The notes under the pieces were generated by a model that saw only the letters and a program-made list of their open reading frames with translations, had not been told where the DNA came from and ran no database searches. From positions 310,001-374,000 of the forward strand of contig JAKLMB010000030.1 in assembly GCA_022813625.1 (NCBI GenBank): a DNA stretch of 64,000 nt. Direction: 5' to 3'. The stretch is from Aaosphaeria pasadenensis. Its lineage: Eukaryota; Ascomycota; Dothideomycetes; Pleosporales. Shown piece by piece: positions 1 through 10,944 of this stretch. The translations under genes were made by a program, and so were the position numbers. Every line of letters starts with the position of its first letter. Within the stretch, counting starts at the first letter, position 1.

Positions 1-209
1 TCGTCGTCCTTCTTGGATGGTTCCTGCGATTATCCGTCAGTAGTGTGTTCATGGGTTGAGAGTGCCTTTATTGGGGAGCTGAGACATACACCCCACATGC
101 CTTCGACCTCGCCATCAGCATTGATGGGCTGGAGGTCTCTCGAGAAGTGCTTTCCACCGCCACGCTTGGGCTTGCTGAACTTGCCGCCTCGGCCACGTGC
201 TGAAGACAT
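1..209 (-). CDS. PP28-like phosphoprotein, 5' part (runs off left edge)
   Basis: The ATG is at 209. Exon 1 (209-90) encodes 40 residues beginning MSSARGRGGKFSKPKRGGGK and ending EGMWG. A 66-bp intron (89-24) has a GTATGT donor, a CTGAC branch region and an ATCGCAG acceptor. Exon 2 (23-1) continues EPSKKDD and leaves the window. The Gly/Lys/Arg-rich start followed by a short HFSRDLQP block and MWGEPSKK resembles fungal proteins carrying the casein-kinase-substrate PP28 (PDAP1) domain; the acidic domain itself would lie outside the window. The phase is consistent across the intron. The family call rests only on the N-terminus and is from memory of the family, so it is moderate. The neighbour on the right, Argonaute, is on the same strand 1.7 kb away. 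Confidence 0.55.
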
Positions 210-1902
210 GGTGAATATGGGTGTGGGTATGTGTGCGCGTAGAAACTATGTGCGAGGAGACCGGAGTCTTCTTTTTTTCGCCGAGTTGTTGGCTTGCAAG
301 GCAGGTTTGTAGAGTCGTGTGTGGGTGAGGAGGGATCGTGGGTACCGAGTGTGACTGGTAGGTAAATATATGGTGGAGCCCGTGAGGGAAGGGGAGTGTT
401 TGAAACTAATCCACGGCAGTCTGTCAGCGCCCTGAAGATGATTTATCCAGGAAGATGGAGGGCTATGATACATACCGATAAGTGGTGTGAATTTGGAGAG
501 GTTACCAAAATGTGAGGAGGATAGAGTGAATACTTTTGGTAGTGTAGTGATGTCCTAGTCGTAGTGCGTAGTGGGAGAGACGCTTGAGTGACTTGACCCC
601 GCCAGTCCCAAGTTCCTTTTCCAACTCATCCCTCGTCACTCGTCGCCTGTTCCACGCCATCCCCCATCCGGTATAACCCTCCTTCCCATCCACTCACCCT
701 GGTCAGGTCCGTCCACCGGCTTAGTCATCCCAAAAAATCGAATATCATTCGCATCCCAGCTGTTCCTCTTTTCTTCTTTTCTTCTTCTTCTTCTTCATGA
801 AAACGAACCCTTCCAATTCACTCTAAGCCATCCTTCTACATGATGCATTGGAGGGGAAAGAGGAGGGAAGAGTGAATGAAGAAATTCAAAGCGTCCGCTT
901 ACCCCCTTCTCTTCGATGTTAGAAGTTCTACTTCTTTCGTGGTGCGAAGGTAAATAATTCATGACGATACATACACACGCGCTCCTACCTAGCCTAGGTA
1001 CCCTAGGTAGGTATATATGTAGTAACTAGGTATCCATCTAATCATCTACTCCGTACACGTCTATCCAACTTGTGCCTGAAAGACATCGCGCTCAGTAGAC
1101 ATGGTCCTGGTCCTTAGAACTCCCCCTATCGCTCGTGATTGAATAGCTCGTTCTGCTTTCCCCATATTTTGTCCTGACCCTGGCAACATATGCTAATAGG
1201 TAACTACACCGTACTTGATGTACTATCTTATGTACCCTATATTCATCGTGAGCCGCAATACCATCGCCTCCTGATACTTCTCTGTTCTTCATACCAAGTA
1301 GTTCGACCATCCTGTAAACCTGCTCTTCTATCCTCCTCCATGCGATGCATGCCAGCTTTTCATGGATTTTGTTACTAGATGTTGCATTCGCCATTCTCTT
1401 AGAAGTTTCAAGCAAGCCCTCATATTCATTCGACCGGGCCAATACTACAAGACCATAGGATCGAAACAAACAACTCAGTCTCGGTCAACTTCTGTCTACA
1501 TCGCTCTTTCAACTTGCACGTTCAATCAAAGTCAACGATACTGGGAGAATTGCATGCATTATCATTCTCTAATCCGGAAGAGCTATCATATCTGAATTTG
1601 GCCATGGCCAGAGAAAGCCCCAAGAGAAGAGGGACAGACCCAAAGGCATGCCAAAATTTATCTGCTCGTTATCTGGATCCCATTCCCATCCCAATTTCCG
1701 TATCCATTCCATTATTATATCCTCCATTTTCATTGATCCGTTGATATGATTCCCTCCGAGATTTTGACGCCCCACAAGGAGCATCTCTAAGGAGGAACCG
1801 GATTCATCGCATGGAAAGAGATAGTCAAAGTCGTGAGCCAGTCATCCCCTACCGCCAGTGGTTTGATCGCGTCAAGCCTGACACTCAAGGTTTCGGAGAT
1901 GT
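210..1902. other. Intergenic: PP28-like promoter and Argonaute downstream region
   Basis: No supported gene. The stretch holds a TC-rich run at about 766-797 and a cluster of palindromic CCTAGGTA-type motifs at about 984-1030. A 125-codon open frame at 1469-1092 (minus) has no recognisable domain and is not called. Confidence 0.5.
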
Positions 1903-4900
1903 CTAGATGAACCACATCGCCTCGCGAATGCCCTTGGGCATGTCGACGAGAGGAGGAGCTTCCACCTGGGCCTTGAGCGGGGTTCCAGTCGAGGTTTCCT
2001 GCTTAGCCTTCTGCTCTTTCTTGCCGGAAGAGACTGGAGAGTCCGAGACATGGGCACGGGCGCGGTCCGCAGCCAAGTGAGCATAGTAGACGGCTGGGTG
2101 CAGCGAGACTGGTGTCGTCGAACGAGCATACTGGAACGAATGCTCAAAGATGAGCGCCTGTAGCTCCGTAGACTGAAACTCGGCTTCATTCAAAATGACC
2201 TGATAATGTATAGGCCTAGCGGTACCCTTGATCGCAACGTGAGGGCACAGGTAGAAGTCGAACTCGAAAGGGTGGGTGCATCCAGTCTCTACGAGAGTGC
2301 CAGGAATTGGATTGCCGTTACGATCACCCTTCTCAGGGAAGAAGCGGATGTGATGGCGTTTACCAGCAATGACCACCGTGAACTTGGGAATGTCCTTGCA
2401 TCCGATACGCCTGAAGGTCTCTTTCAAGTCGTGGACTTCGTTCTCCAGCACAGCGGCATATTGTCCTTCAGAGACACCATCACGAATATAGAGAAGTCGC
2501 TTTGGTGCTAAGCCTCCTCCAACGCGCTCGCACCAGCGCCTGGCCATATCGCCAAAGTGAGTATTGATGTTGTGTCTAGTCAACATTTCGATACGGCAGC
2601 CATTCGTCTGTACTTCGGCCCAGTAACGAGTGAAATGTTGATCCCTGGAAACGGTAATGGCGGCGAAGGAAGCCTTCTCATCTGAACCCGCGCCAGGGGC
2701 TGGGTGAGAGACGTCAGCGCCAACAATCATTGTTGAAGTCGAAGCCGCCTTGGGATTAATCTTCGCCATATAGGTAGACCTGGCCCAAGAAGTCGCGCCA
2801 CCAAGCTTTGCGTTGACCTTCATGCAAACGTTGGAGATGTACTGAGACTGGTTGTTCTGCACATGCCTGCTTTGCAAGACCTGGGAAGCTATACCGAAGC
2901 GGCAGTCCATAGACTTCTTGATACGCCGATAGACCTCAACGTTTCGATCGTTCACGATGAAGAACATGAAGTTTGGACGCTTGTTGAACGTGTTTCCGGT
3001 CGCGTTGAAGGCCTTGGCTACCAACTCACCCCCATCGCTGAGGTGACCTAGGCCGATCCATGGCTGTTTACCACGTGCAGGGTTGTTCGTATCTGGCTTG
3101 ATAACTCCACCATGTCCTTCGAAGATCTTGACAAAGTTCTGAGCGAATGCCTTAACTTGTTCAGGAGAACAAGTGTGCGGGGCGGAGATGACACAGATGC
3201 CCCAGGATTCAAGAGGACGGTCATTGGCCATGATGAATCGCTTGCCGTCGAGGCGCCAGCGACCCGCAACGAGGTCTCGCTCTGGAACGGGGGTGGGTTT
3301 GCTCACTGGACCGAAGCCGAGAGATGGTGGTGGCAGGACACGTGCTTTGACACGAGTAGGAGTGTCAGTGACCTTGATTCCATACTTCTTCAAGTAAGGA
3401 TCATTTGGCCAATCGAGCAACTTAACACCAAAGTTCACGGCTTGACGACGTTCCGCGGGGAGGGTGACGGCGAACTTAATCATGGCCGATGTTTGCTTAT
3501 CGCTCAGCTTCGCATTGTATCGTTGGTTCGGGTCAATGCGAAGATACTCGATGGGAAGATAGACTGGGCCACCACGGATCTTCTTGGTCATCCGAGCCAC
3601 CGGTAGACCAGGGGCCAGGTTGATCTTGTACTTGTCCTTGAAGTACTGCTGGACCGAAATTTGTCGCTTCTTCTTTGGTTCAACGTCGCTCTTGTCATCA
3701 GGATCGGGGAATTTCGCCTCAGTCGGATCCATGCCGCAGATTTCGTCAATCGTCCATTGAGTCTCTTCACCCTTGTTGTGATAGGCAGTTACTCCGACCC
3801 GACGATAACGAGTGAGATCCCTCCTGAAGTAAGACTGTCGCCAATCTTTGGATCGGGCCTCTTTGAATCGCTGTTGCAATTGTGGGTAGGTGCAATCGAA
3901 AGCCTGCATGAGCGAACGTCCAAGCTCTTGAGCTCGCCAGAAGGTACCGTTGGCGACATCAACATTGAGGGAAAGCCCCTTGGTGCCTTGGTTGATCAAT
4001 GTTGGACGCAAAGATGAGAAGACGCCTTTGAAAGCCTCGATACCTCCACCAAGATCAGCCCGCTTTTCTCCACGTTGGAAGAATGACTTCTTGATTTGAG
4101 TATAGTTGCGAGAAGGTTGTTCGCGTAGGACATGATCGAAGAAGTTGATCGTGTCGATGCACTCCGGTGTCCAATTGATATGCCCAGACAAGAAGGCATC
4201 GATGACGGTGTAATCGATCTTACGGGTATGGCGGACAAAGATTGTATGCTTGTTGCGGCTTGGGCCAGGACCGCGTGTTCTAGGGGTCTTGCCGGCCTTG
4301 CGAGCCTTTTCATCATCTTCTTCATCGAGATCAACGATGATACGAACCTCATCGCGTGGCAATTTCGTGGAGGACCTGTTCGTGTTAGCAACACCATTAC
4401 TAATTATACTTCAAGCCGCCAACGTACCATGCAAGTTTATTCCCATCATAGATCCAATGTCCATTACCAAGTTCCTTCTTGGCAGTCTCAGAAGCCCAAA
4501 GCTTCTTGATCAAGGCCCGCTTATCCTGAACTCCAGGGCTCCAAGAGACATCGTACTGATGTGCAACACCGTTCGGGTTCTGAAGGACCTGATATGTGTT
4601 CAGGGAAACGAACGCCTCTCGTCCATATTGGTTGAGGATAGGAGGCCGCTGAGGTAGACCTTGGGGGATCGTAGCCTTCTTCTCATTAGTTTCTATATGG
4701 AAATTTCGATAATGCTTGTCGTCTTGGATATGGGACCTCTTGGAAGAGGAGGGGTTGTTGGTGTACATGGTGAAAGGCAGAGAGTGTGTAGAAGGGGAGT
4801 GAAAGAGTAGAAAGTGAGGAGAAATGTGACAAGACTGGAGGATGAGAGTTGTATGCAATGATAGATCGAGTTGTAGCTCGATGTGTCAGGGATGGGGAAG

Positions 4901-5325
4901 AGGAACGGTTGGGGGGAACGGAGGGTTTATATAGACACCACAAGATCATGATGGGACGAGATGAGCAGCATACAATGCCCACTCATTAGGCACATGATGG
5001 CCTGAGCTGTTTGTCCGTTCATGTACACATGATGCATGAACAAGGGAGTGGAGTGAATGTGAATTGTGAAAATGAATATGGGCCGTTTACTTACCCCACG
5101 CGCGGCATACCAGCCAGCCATACCTAAGAACTCCGAGATGTTCTTGAGGTCACGTTCATTGGAGTAATTAATCGGCACGAGTGCGCTAGAGTCACCATGG
5201 CCATCATAGGCCGCAATAGGCTTTGCGGTGCCTTGCTGAGCGGTGTCACGAGAAGATTGCTGCGTATCAGTGGAGCTCGAGGCGGCCTTCTCCTGCCCAG
5301 CTCGCTTCTTTCCAGGACCGGCCAT
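1903..5325 (-). CDS. qde2: Argonaute, QDE2-type RNA-silencing slicer
   Basis: RNA-guided endonuclease of the RNA-induced silencing complex. I read three exons: 5325-5095 (GTAAGT donor), about 4738-4428, and 4375-1903. The second intron (4427-4376) has a GTACGT donor and a GCTAAC branch point. The product is about 1004 residues, usual for fungal Argonautes. Order: basic/Ser-Gln-rich N-terminus, ArgoN (about 90-180), ArgoL1, PAZ (about 330-440), MID, PIWI (about 650-960). The DEDH catalytic tetrad is visible: Asp in GADVSHP (about 735), Glu in CRIEML (about 777), Asp in IRDGVSEG (about 813) and His in YYAHLAADR (about 947), so it should be a competent slicer. The C-terminus ends MWFI, as usual, after a Lys/Gln/Thr-rich insert. 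The first intron (5094-4739, about 356 bp) is unusually long, and its acceptor is my least certain boundary. It contains a TATA box and an in-frame ATG at 4768, which could give a shorter isoform. Confidence 0.95.
4925..4934 (-). promoter_or_regulatory. TATA-like box inside Argonaute intron 1
   Basis: On the minus strand the sequence reads CTATATAAAC. It is followed by about 155 bp of C/T-rich sequence and then CACCATG at 4768, whose frame runs directly into Argonaute exon 2. TATA, then pyrimidine tract, then ATG is the usual fungal core-promoter arrangement. Function is inferred. Confidence 0.4.
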
Positions 5326-5945
5326 AGTGAAGTCTAAAAGAACCGTCAGCGGTGAGGTTTATCAAACGGAAAATAATAGAAGGAGGGCCGAACAAACCGT
5401 GTGAGGGCGTTGGTAACGAGTTCGTGGAAGCCTAGGTAGGCGAGACGGGAGCTTCACGTACTAACGAAGAGGCGTTAACGGGATGATTGCAGTGAAGTGG
5501 GAATTGAAACCGAAACGTGGGGTGAAAGAAAACGATGGGCAAAGAGTGTATGTGAAAGAGGGCCTGTGCTGGTAGTTCCAAACAGAGAGTGTGGGATGAA
5601 TATGAAGGAGATGGTAGGTTTACCAAAAAGACGCGTCGTGAGTGCAATGATTGTTCGAAATGAAAGAAAACACTATATGATCCAACTTACAGTGATGAGA
5701 AGCTTTATCAAGAGATGATGATGATGATGATGATCACCAGCACCGTCGGCTAGTTGTGATCCTGCGTTTGCAAGTTTTGTCTTTCCTCGGACCTGGTGAG
5801 CCTCGGTTGTAGTAGAAAGAGAAGTTATTGATGTGACGAGACAGAGAGGATTGCAGATTGTAAGTGAGCTGGTATGAAAGATCGGTGTGTGAAGGAGAGA
5901 GAACAGAAAGGTCAACTGAGATAGAGATCAAGTCAGGCTGAAGTT

Positions 5946-6058
5946 TCTGGTAGAGGTGGAATAGAGATGGAATAGAGGTGGAATAGAGGTGGAATAAAGG
6001 AGGAGGAAGGTGGAGGAGGAAGGTGGAGGAGGAAGGTGGAAGAGGAAGGTGGAAGAGA
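5946..6058. repeat. Purine-rich tandem repeats (GGTGGAATAGA and GGAGGAAGGT units)
   Basis: Several head-to-tail copies of a GGTGGAATAGA-like unit pass into copies of GGAGGAAGGTGGA-like units. On the Argonaute strand this is a C/T-only tract just downstream of the TATA element, where fungal transcription starts often lie. Confidence 0.75.
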
Positions 6059-6064
6059 GAGGCA

Positions 6065-6075
6065 GATATATATAA
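6065..6075 (-). promoter_or_regulatory. TATA-like element upstream of Argonaute
   Basis: TTTATATATAT on the minus strand, immediately upstream of the pyrimidine tandem tract and about 740 bp upstream of the first-exon ATG. It is a plausible distal core promoter; there is no direct evidence of use. Confidence 0.35.
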
Positions 6076-6903
6076 ACTTTAGAGGTAGGAGCGAGCCTTG
6101 GCGTGGTTTGTTGTTGTTGTTACTCTCAAAGGGCAGTTGGCAAGTAAAGTTGGCAAGTGAAGTTGGTGATTGTGGGGCGGTAGACAACTTAGCAAATGAG
6201 TTTGATGCCGTTGCAAAGTGTCTTTCACCTGAGTTTGACCAATCAGGCAAGCAAGAGGTCGGAGCAAAGCAATAGTAAACTTAAGATTTTGAGAGAAGTG
6301 GAAATCTTCCAGTCCAGTACGCTAGGATAGTTGCCTGGTGACATTAAGAACCCTTTCCTGATTCCAAGTTGAGGGATTGACCTGAGGAATCACGTATTCA
6401 AGCTACGTTGGGATCTATGGCCTTTGAGACTACATGTAGCCAGTGTTGTTTCTTCTTGCGTTTTGAGAAGACTGTATGACATGTTCACTTCCGGAAGCTT
6501 TGAATCTCATGGGGGAAAGTCTTTTCGTAATTCTTTCATACTAAGCTATTATACATCGCTCTCGGCGAATCCACTTTTGGATTTACTCAAACTGCAAAGA
6601 ACTGATGATTTTTGCGTTCCCTGCATACTTCCAAGGAAAGCTCTTTTCACAAGTTATGGCCAGAAACCCAATGCAAAAATGAGACCTCTTGCATGAATGG
6701 TAGTGGAAGAAAGGAGCAAACACCATGACCCTACGACGCCGTCCTATGCAAAGTGCGAATGTATGTATCCGCATCAAGGCGGTTCGCTCAAGTAGACGCA
6801 GATAAAATAAGAAAATAGCCCCGAAGGCTGATGCTCGATTGTTGTTTGAGTTCCCTTAGCTTGGTGATATGCGTGACGAGATGTTTCCGTCAGAGTCGCT
6901 CTC

Positions 6904-9900
6904 TCATCGTCCATAGTAACCTACAGAGACTTGTTAGTACACCGGTCTTCTGACCTCGGGTTTGATATTACTGACCTCCCATGTTGGACGGCGGAGCTCC
7001 CCACGCCATGTTCATAGGCGGTGGAGCATATGCATTGACCGGTGTCGGCGTCTGCACCGGCATTGACATAGGCGTGGGTGCTTGCTGCTGTTGTCGTTTG
7101 TCACGAGAAACATCCGTCACCCGAAGAAGACCAGCCAACTTCTCAGGGTTGAAACGGGTCGCGTGATATGATTGTGCTCCGGGAATAATGCTCAGAAGGA
7201 AATTAATCTCTCGAGGAATTGAAGTGGGTTGGGAGGCAGCTGGAGTGTTTGACATCCCCTCTGAAGCACGTGCAAGGTTGCTGCGTCGTGCAGCATCAAG
7301 GCGTCTGCCTGCTGCACCTTTCAGCGGTGATTCTCCACGCATCATTTTACGAGGTTGGGCAACATCGTTGTCGACCTCGTCAAACGATCGCTTCGGCGAA
7401 TTAGTAACGGGAAGAAAGGCCTCGGCGATCCTGGGCGAATTGATCACAGGGGCGGGTTGGGCATCCTGTATTTGCGGCACTGGCGGCGCGGGAACAGGAC
7501 TGGGGGGTTGTTCGATAGTAGGAATGATGTTGATCATCACAGGCTTCATTTGTGTCTTCCACGAAATGATTGGCAGAACAGCTGTCGGATCAAAGCTTGG
7601 GGCTGACGGTTCGGCCTCAGTGGAGAAGCGCTGAGCGAAACGAACAAGTCGCGGGTCTTCCGGGAATAGATCATGCATGCGCTTTTCAAGCTTCACGATC
7701 TGTGCAAGTTCGCCGTAACTGGACTCATACTTGTGGAAGTACAGGAAGAGCGGCTTGGTACGTGCTGCCCCGCCATCCTTCTGTACAAGGCGGTTCACAA
7801 GAATTTCGAACACTGATCGAGCATCTGGTACAGTCAGTTCTCGTCCATAGAAAGAAAAGAGGGAAGGGGGGTTGTCTCACTTGTAGCATCATTCTGTCTG
7901 ACAAGATGCTTAATGTACTCTAGAGCGAATTGCTCGTCGTCAGGGAAAAGCTTCATGCCACGATCGAAAATCTTGGTGGCTGCAGCGTCCTGATAGCAGT
8001 GGTGCTCGATGAGCGCACTCGCGATGTAAGTATCGCTCACGAGCTTGCCCTTCTTACGGGCCTCAGCAAATATACCTCTGAAGCCGGGGCCCATGCCTGC
8101 AGGTGGATTGGGTTGTCCCTTCCCTTGAATTCGGCGCATGGTCCGCATAAGCGCGATCCAGGCGAACGATAATGTCTTCCTCAGCGTCTGAATTTGGGCA
8201 TTGTAGCCAGCAGAGATAGCTTGTAGTTGAGACTGGAGGATCTCTGCCTTTGCGTTCTGACGCCTCTCAATCTTTGCAGCTTGCTCTGCTTCATCATCAT
8301 CCGAATCATAATCGGAATCGCGGTTTCCGTGCGCCCGAGCTGCATCTTCGGCAGCCATCTGTGCTGCATGAGTCTCCTTTGCCCGAGTGAGAGCATGCTC
8401 TTCGCGCTTCTTCATCTTGTTCGTGAGGTCATACAGAGCGTCGAGAACCTTGTTGAACGGCTCACGTACGGCTTCGCCTTTCCGAACATTCTCCTTATCG
8501 TCGTCGAACTCCCCCTTCAGTTCAATCTGATGTGCTTTCCGGAATGCAAGAAGGCAGCTTTCGGGGTTAGCTTCCATGCCTTGAGTCAGGAAGTTGTCGC
8601 CATCCTCTGTGAGATCGTTGTCGTAGGCCCATTCGGCGGCATCGAACCATAACTGAGGCCAGAAACGGAGCGCCATTAGCGCCTGCTTGTAGAGATAGAG
8701 CACCCGCTTGTTGTACGTGGCTTGGTTGGTGTCCTTCAAATACAGAGGGTCGTTCTTCTCCCATTCGATCCAGGCTTTCCAGAGCGTCACTTGGTTCATG
8801 TATGCGTCGTGTCCATCGAAACCTTTCGCCGGTGGCAGTTTTGGAAGAGTTGCCCGGTCCACCCCCTTGATCAGCCCCTCAAGCACGTTGTTGGCACTTC
8901 TAGCATTCATATACAGCTGGGAGTTTTCTTGCATGTTCTTGCGGCCCTGTAACGGAAGAAGTAAGTATATGGAGAGTGAGTGCGGGATAATTGCAATGAC
9001 TTACAGTCGCTTTGTTGAAGCTCATCTCGAACTTGTCGTACTCTCGCCAGATTTCGAGGGTGGCGTTTGTGGGAACAGCGACAGCGCGCTGGTAGATCTT
9101 GCGCAGCATATCCATCTTCTGCATATCCTGCCAGCCCTGACCGCCCAATGTACCCGGACCCGATTTGATGAACTCAATATAATCCAACCACAATCTACCA
9201 GAAGAAATATCGATTCCGACTGTCTCAAGAACAAATTCGTATACCTGATGGATGACGGCACGCTTAGATTCATCTACAGTCACATTGTGAACACGTCGAA
9301 TGTAGTTGACATAGGTAGCCCAAAGACCGACATGGGGATTGTTGGCAATAGAACGGTTGAAGAGGGCTTCGACCCGTTGATTGTTTTCCTGCTGCTGCTG
9401 TTCCATGTTCACATACTCGATCCATTGGTCGGCCTATCCGATTGTCAGTTAAATACTTGGCATATGGAAATGTTGGCTTACGGCTGAAGGAAAGACCTGG
9501 AAGAACCTATCAAATACGAGCCGTGCGTCGTCGATCTTGTGGCGCCTGCGATGTTCTTCGATTAGACTCAACCATGCTTCGATATCACCACGGGAATCCT
9601 CAGCAATCCTATCCTCGAATTGACCCACTCGATCTTGAGGAAGGCGCGCCGGCTTCTGAAGGGGAGCAGCGGCGGCAGGAGCAGGGGTGACTGAAGCTGT
9701 AGCAGAGCGCGCTGGTTGTAGTTTAGTAGCGTCTGGGATTGGGGTACTGCCATTAGGGACAACTGGAGCAGAGTGGGGAGCAGTGTCATTGACAGCGACA
9801 GAAGTAGAGATGGAAGCACCAAATGGACCCTGAGCTTGAGCACTATGTACTGGTACATTTTGAGTTTGAGAGGGATTGGAAATGGATGGTGTGTTTGTAT

Positions 9901-10324
9901 GGGAACGCTGCGGTGAAATTGTAGAAACCCCAGCCGCACTAGCATTCTGCAGCGCAGCCCCTGTTGCCTCTGTCACTTCATCCTCATCTTCGCTTTCATC
10001 AACAAATCCTCCTATCGTGCGAGGTTGCTTCGTAGGCACCTGCGCAGGGGCAGGGACAGCCGGCGGTTGTTCCTGAGCATCCTCTGCTGCCGCTGGAGGT
10101 GTGTTGGTGGCTGATTGAGGAATCGACTCAGCGCTTTCTTGCTGATACTCCTCTTCGTGGGTCGCGACGTATGGCTCGTAGCCAGCAGATGGGTCGTATT
10201 CTTCCTCCTCTTCTTCATCGTCGTTCGCGTCTTCACCAGCTTGCTCAGCTAGAGAATAGTCACCAGCAGGGTCATACTCCTTTTGCGCGTTGAGAAATGC
10301 GAGCTCGGGATCCATGTCTGCCAT
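6904..10324 (-). CDS. rna14: mRNA 3'-end-processing protein Rna14 (CstF-77)
   Basis: Scaffold of cleavage factor IA for pre-mRNA cleavage and polyadenylation, nuclear. Five exons: 10324-9482, 9433-9005, 8946-7881, 7824-6976 and 6920-6904, giving about 1067 residues; all phases agree. The last intron (6975-6921) has a GTCAGT donor and a TACTAAC branch point and leaves a final coding piece of only 17 nt (GYYGR), so a stop read straight through exon 4 (ending GGQ) would be a misannotation or an isoform. The N-terminus is long, acidic and Pro/Ala/Thr-rich (about 1-230). It is followed by HAT (half-a-TPR) helical repeats such as AWLSLIEEHRRR and LWATYVNYIRR, then the Suf domain with the RMHDLFPEDPRL block. 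The C-terminal region is a disordered Pro-rich tail. It is divergent from the Gmh1-like gene, with a 620-bp shared promoter region. Confidence 0.94.
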
Positions 10325-10944
10325 GATCGCGAATTGTGTGCGACCGATCTGAGGGATGCTCGTGTCAGTCGAGGTGAGTGTGTTTGAGTCGCAAAGACAA
10401 AAGTCGGAACCAGTGAATGGGGCTTACTGCTCGCGTGCAAACTGCACTTCACAGGTATCCTCACGCAGAGCACTAGACGGAGCTTAGGGGATGGATTTGT
10501 CTAGAAAATCAGTTGTAACGGAGGATGGAAGGCAGGGACTGGGCCTTTTGTTTGTCGTTTCGTTGTTTCGTGATGAAGTGCGATCTCGAGTTCGACAGAT
10601 GAAAGAGGGAACGCCGGCGCGCTGGCTGATTTCTCCGAGTCTTGGCAACGACCCTGGTCCAATGAGCCGCGATCCCAGCCTCGCCGGGCTATGTCATGAA
10701 TAGGCACCTCCGACTACAACTAACCCACCTCCTCTATACCCATTCCCCATCATTCACTGCACATGTTGCGACGTCCAATGTGGTGACTTTCTCTTTTACC
10801 AGAACCCCGCGGCCCTTGAATCCACCTACAATCATTAAATCCACCGATACCCACCCAGAGTATCCTCCACATACCTCAGCGGGGGACCGTTTCTGTCCGG
10901 TCCTGTCCTAGTAATCGCAATCGGTCTTTAGGACAACATACACC
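10325..10944. other. Divergent promoter region rna14 / gmh1
   Basis: 620 bp between two outward-reading housekeeping genes. No separate gene is seen and no sharp TATA box on either side. Confidence 0.5.

Larger units (their letters stand above)
5326..6903. other. Argonaute leader/promoter and Rna14 3' flank
   Basis: No protein gene is supported. Read on the Argonaute strand, a TATATATA element (about 6066-6074) is followed by a pure pyrimidine tandem tract (5950-6055) and about 600 nt of leader. That leader contains several upstream ATGs (one opens a 71-codon frame at 5647-5432) and a GAT trinucleotide run at about 5714-5733. Confidence 0.5.

Noticed and set aside
1092..1469. 125-codon open frame on the minus strand, superficially protein-like
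   Set aside because: No domain, no splice context, and it lies in the Argonaute downstream flank; consistent with chance.
8708..9487. 259-codon open frame on the plus strand
   Set aside because: Antisense to rna14 exons and crosses an rna14 intron; a coding shadow.
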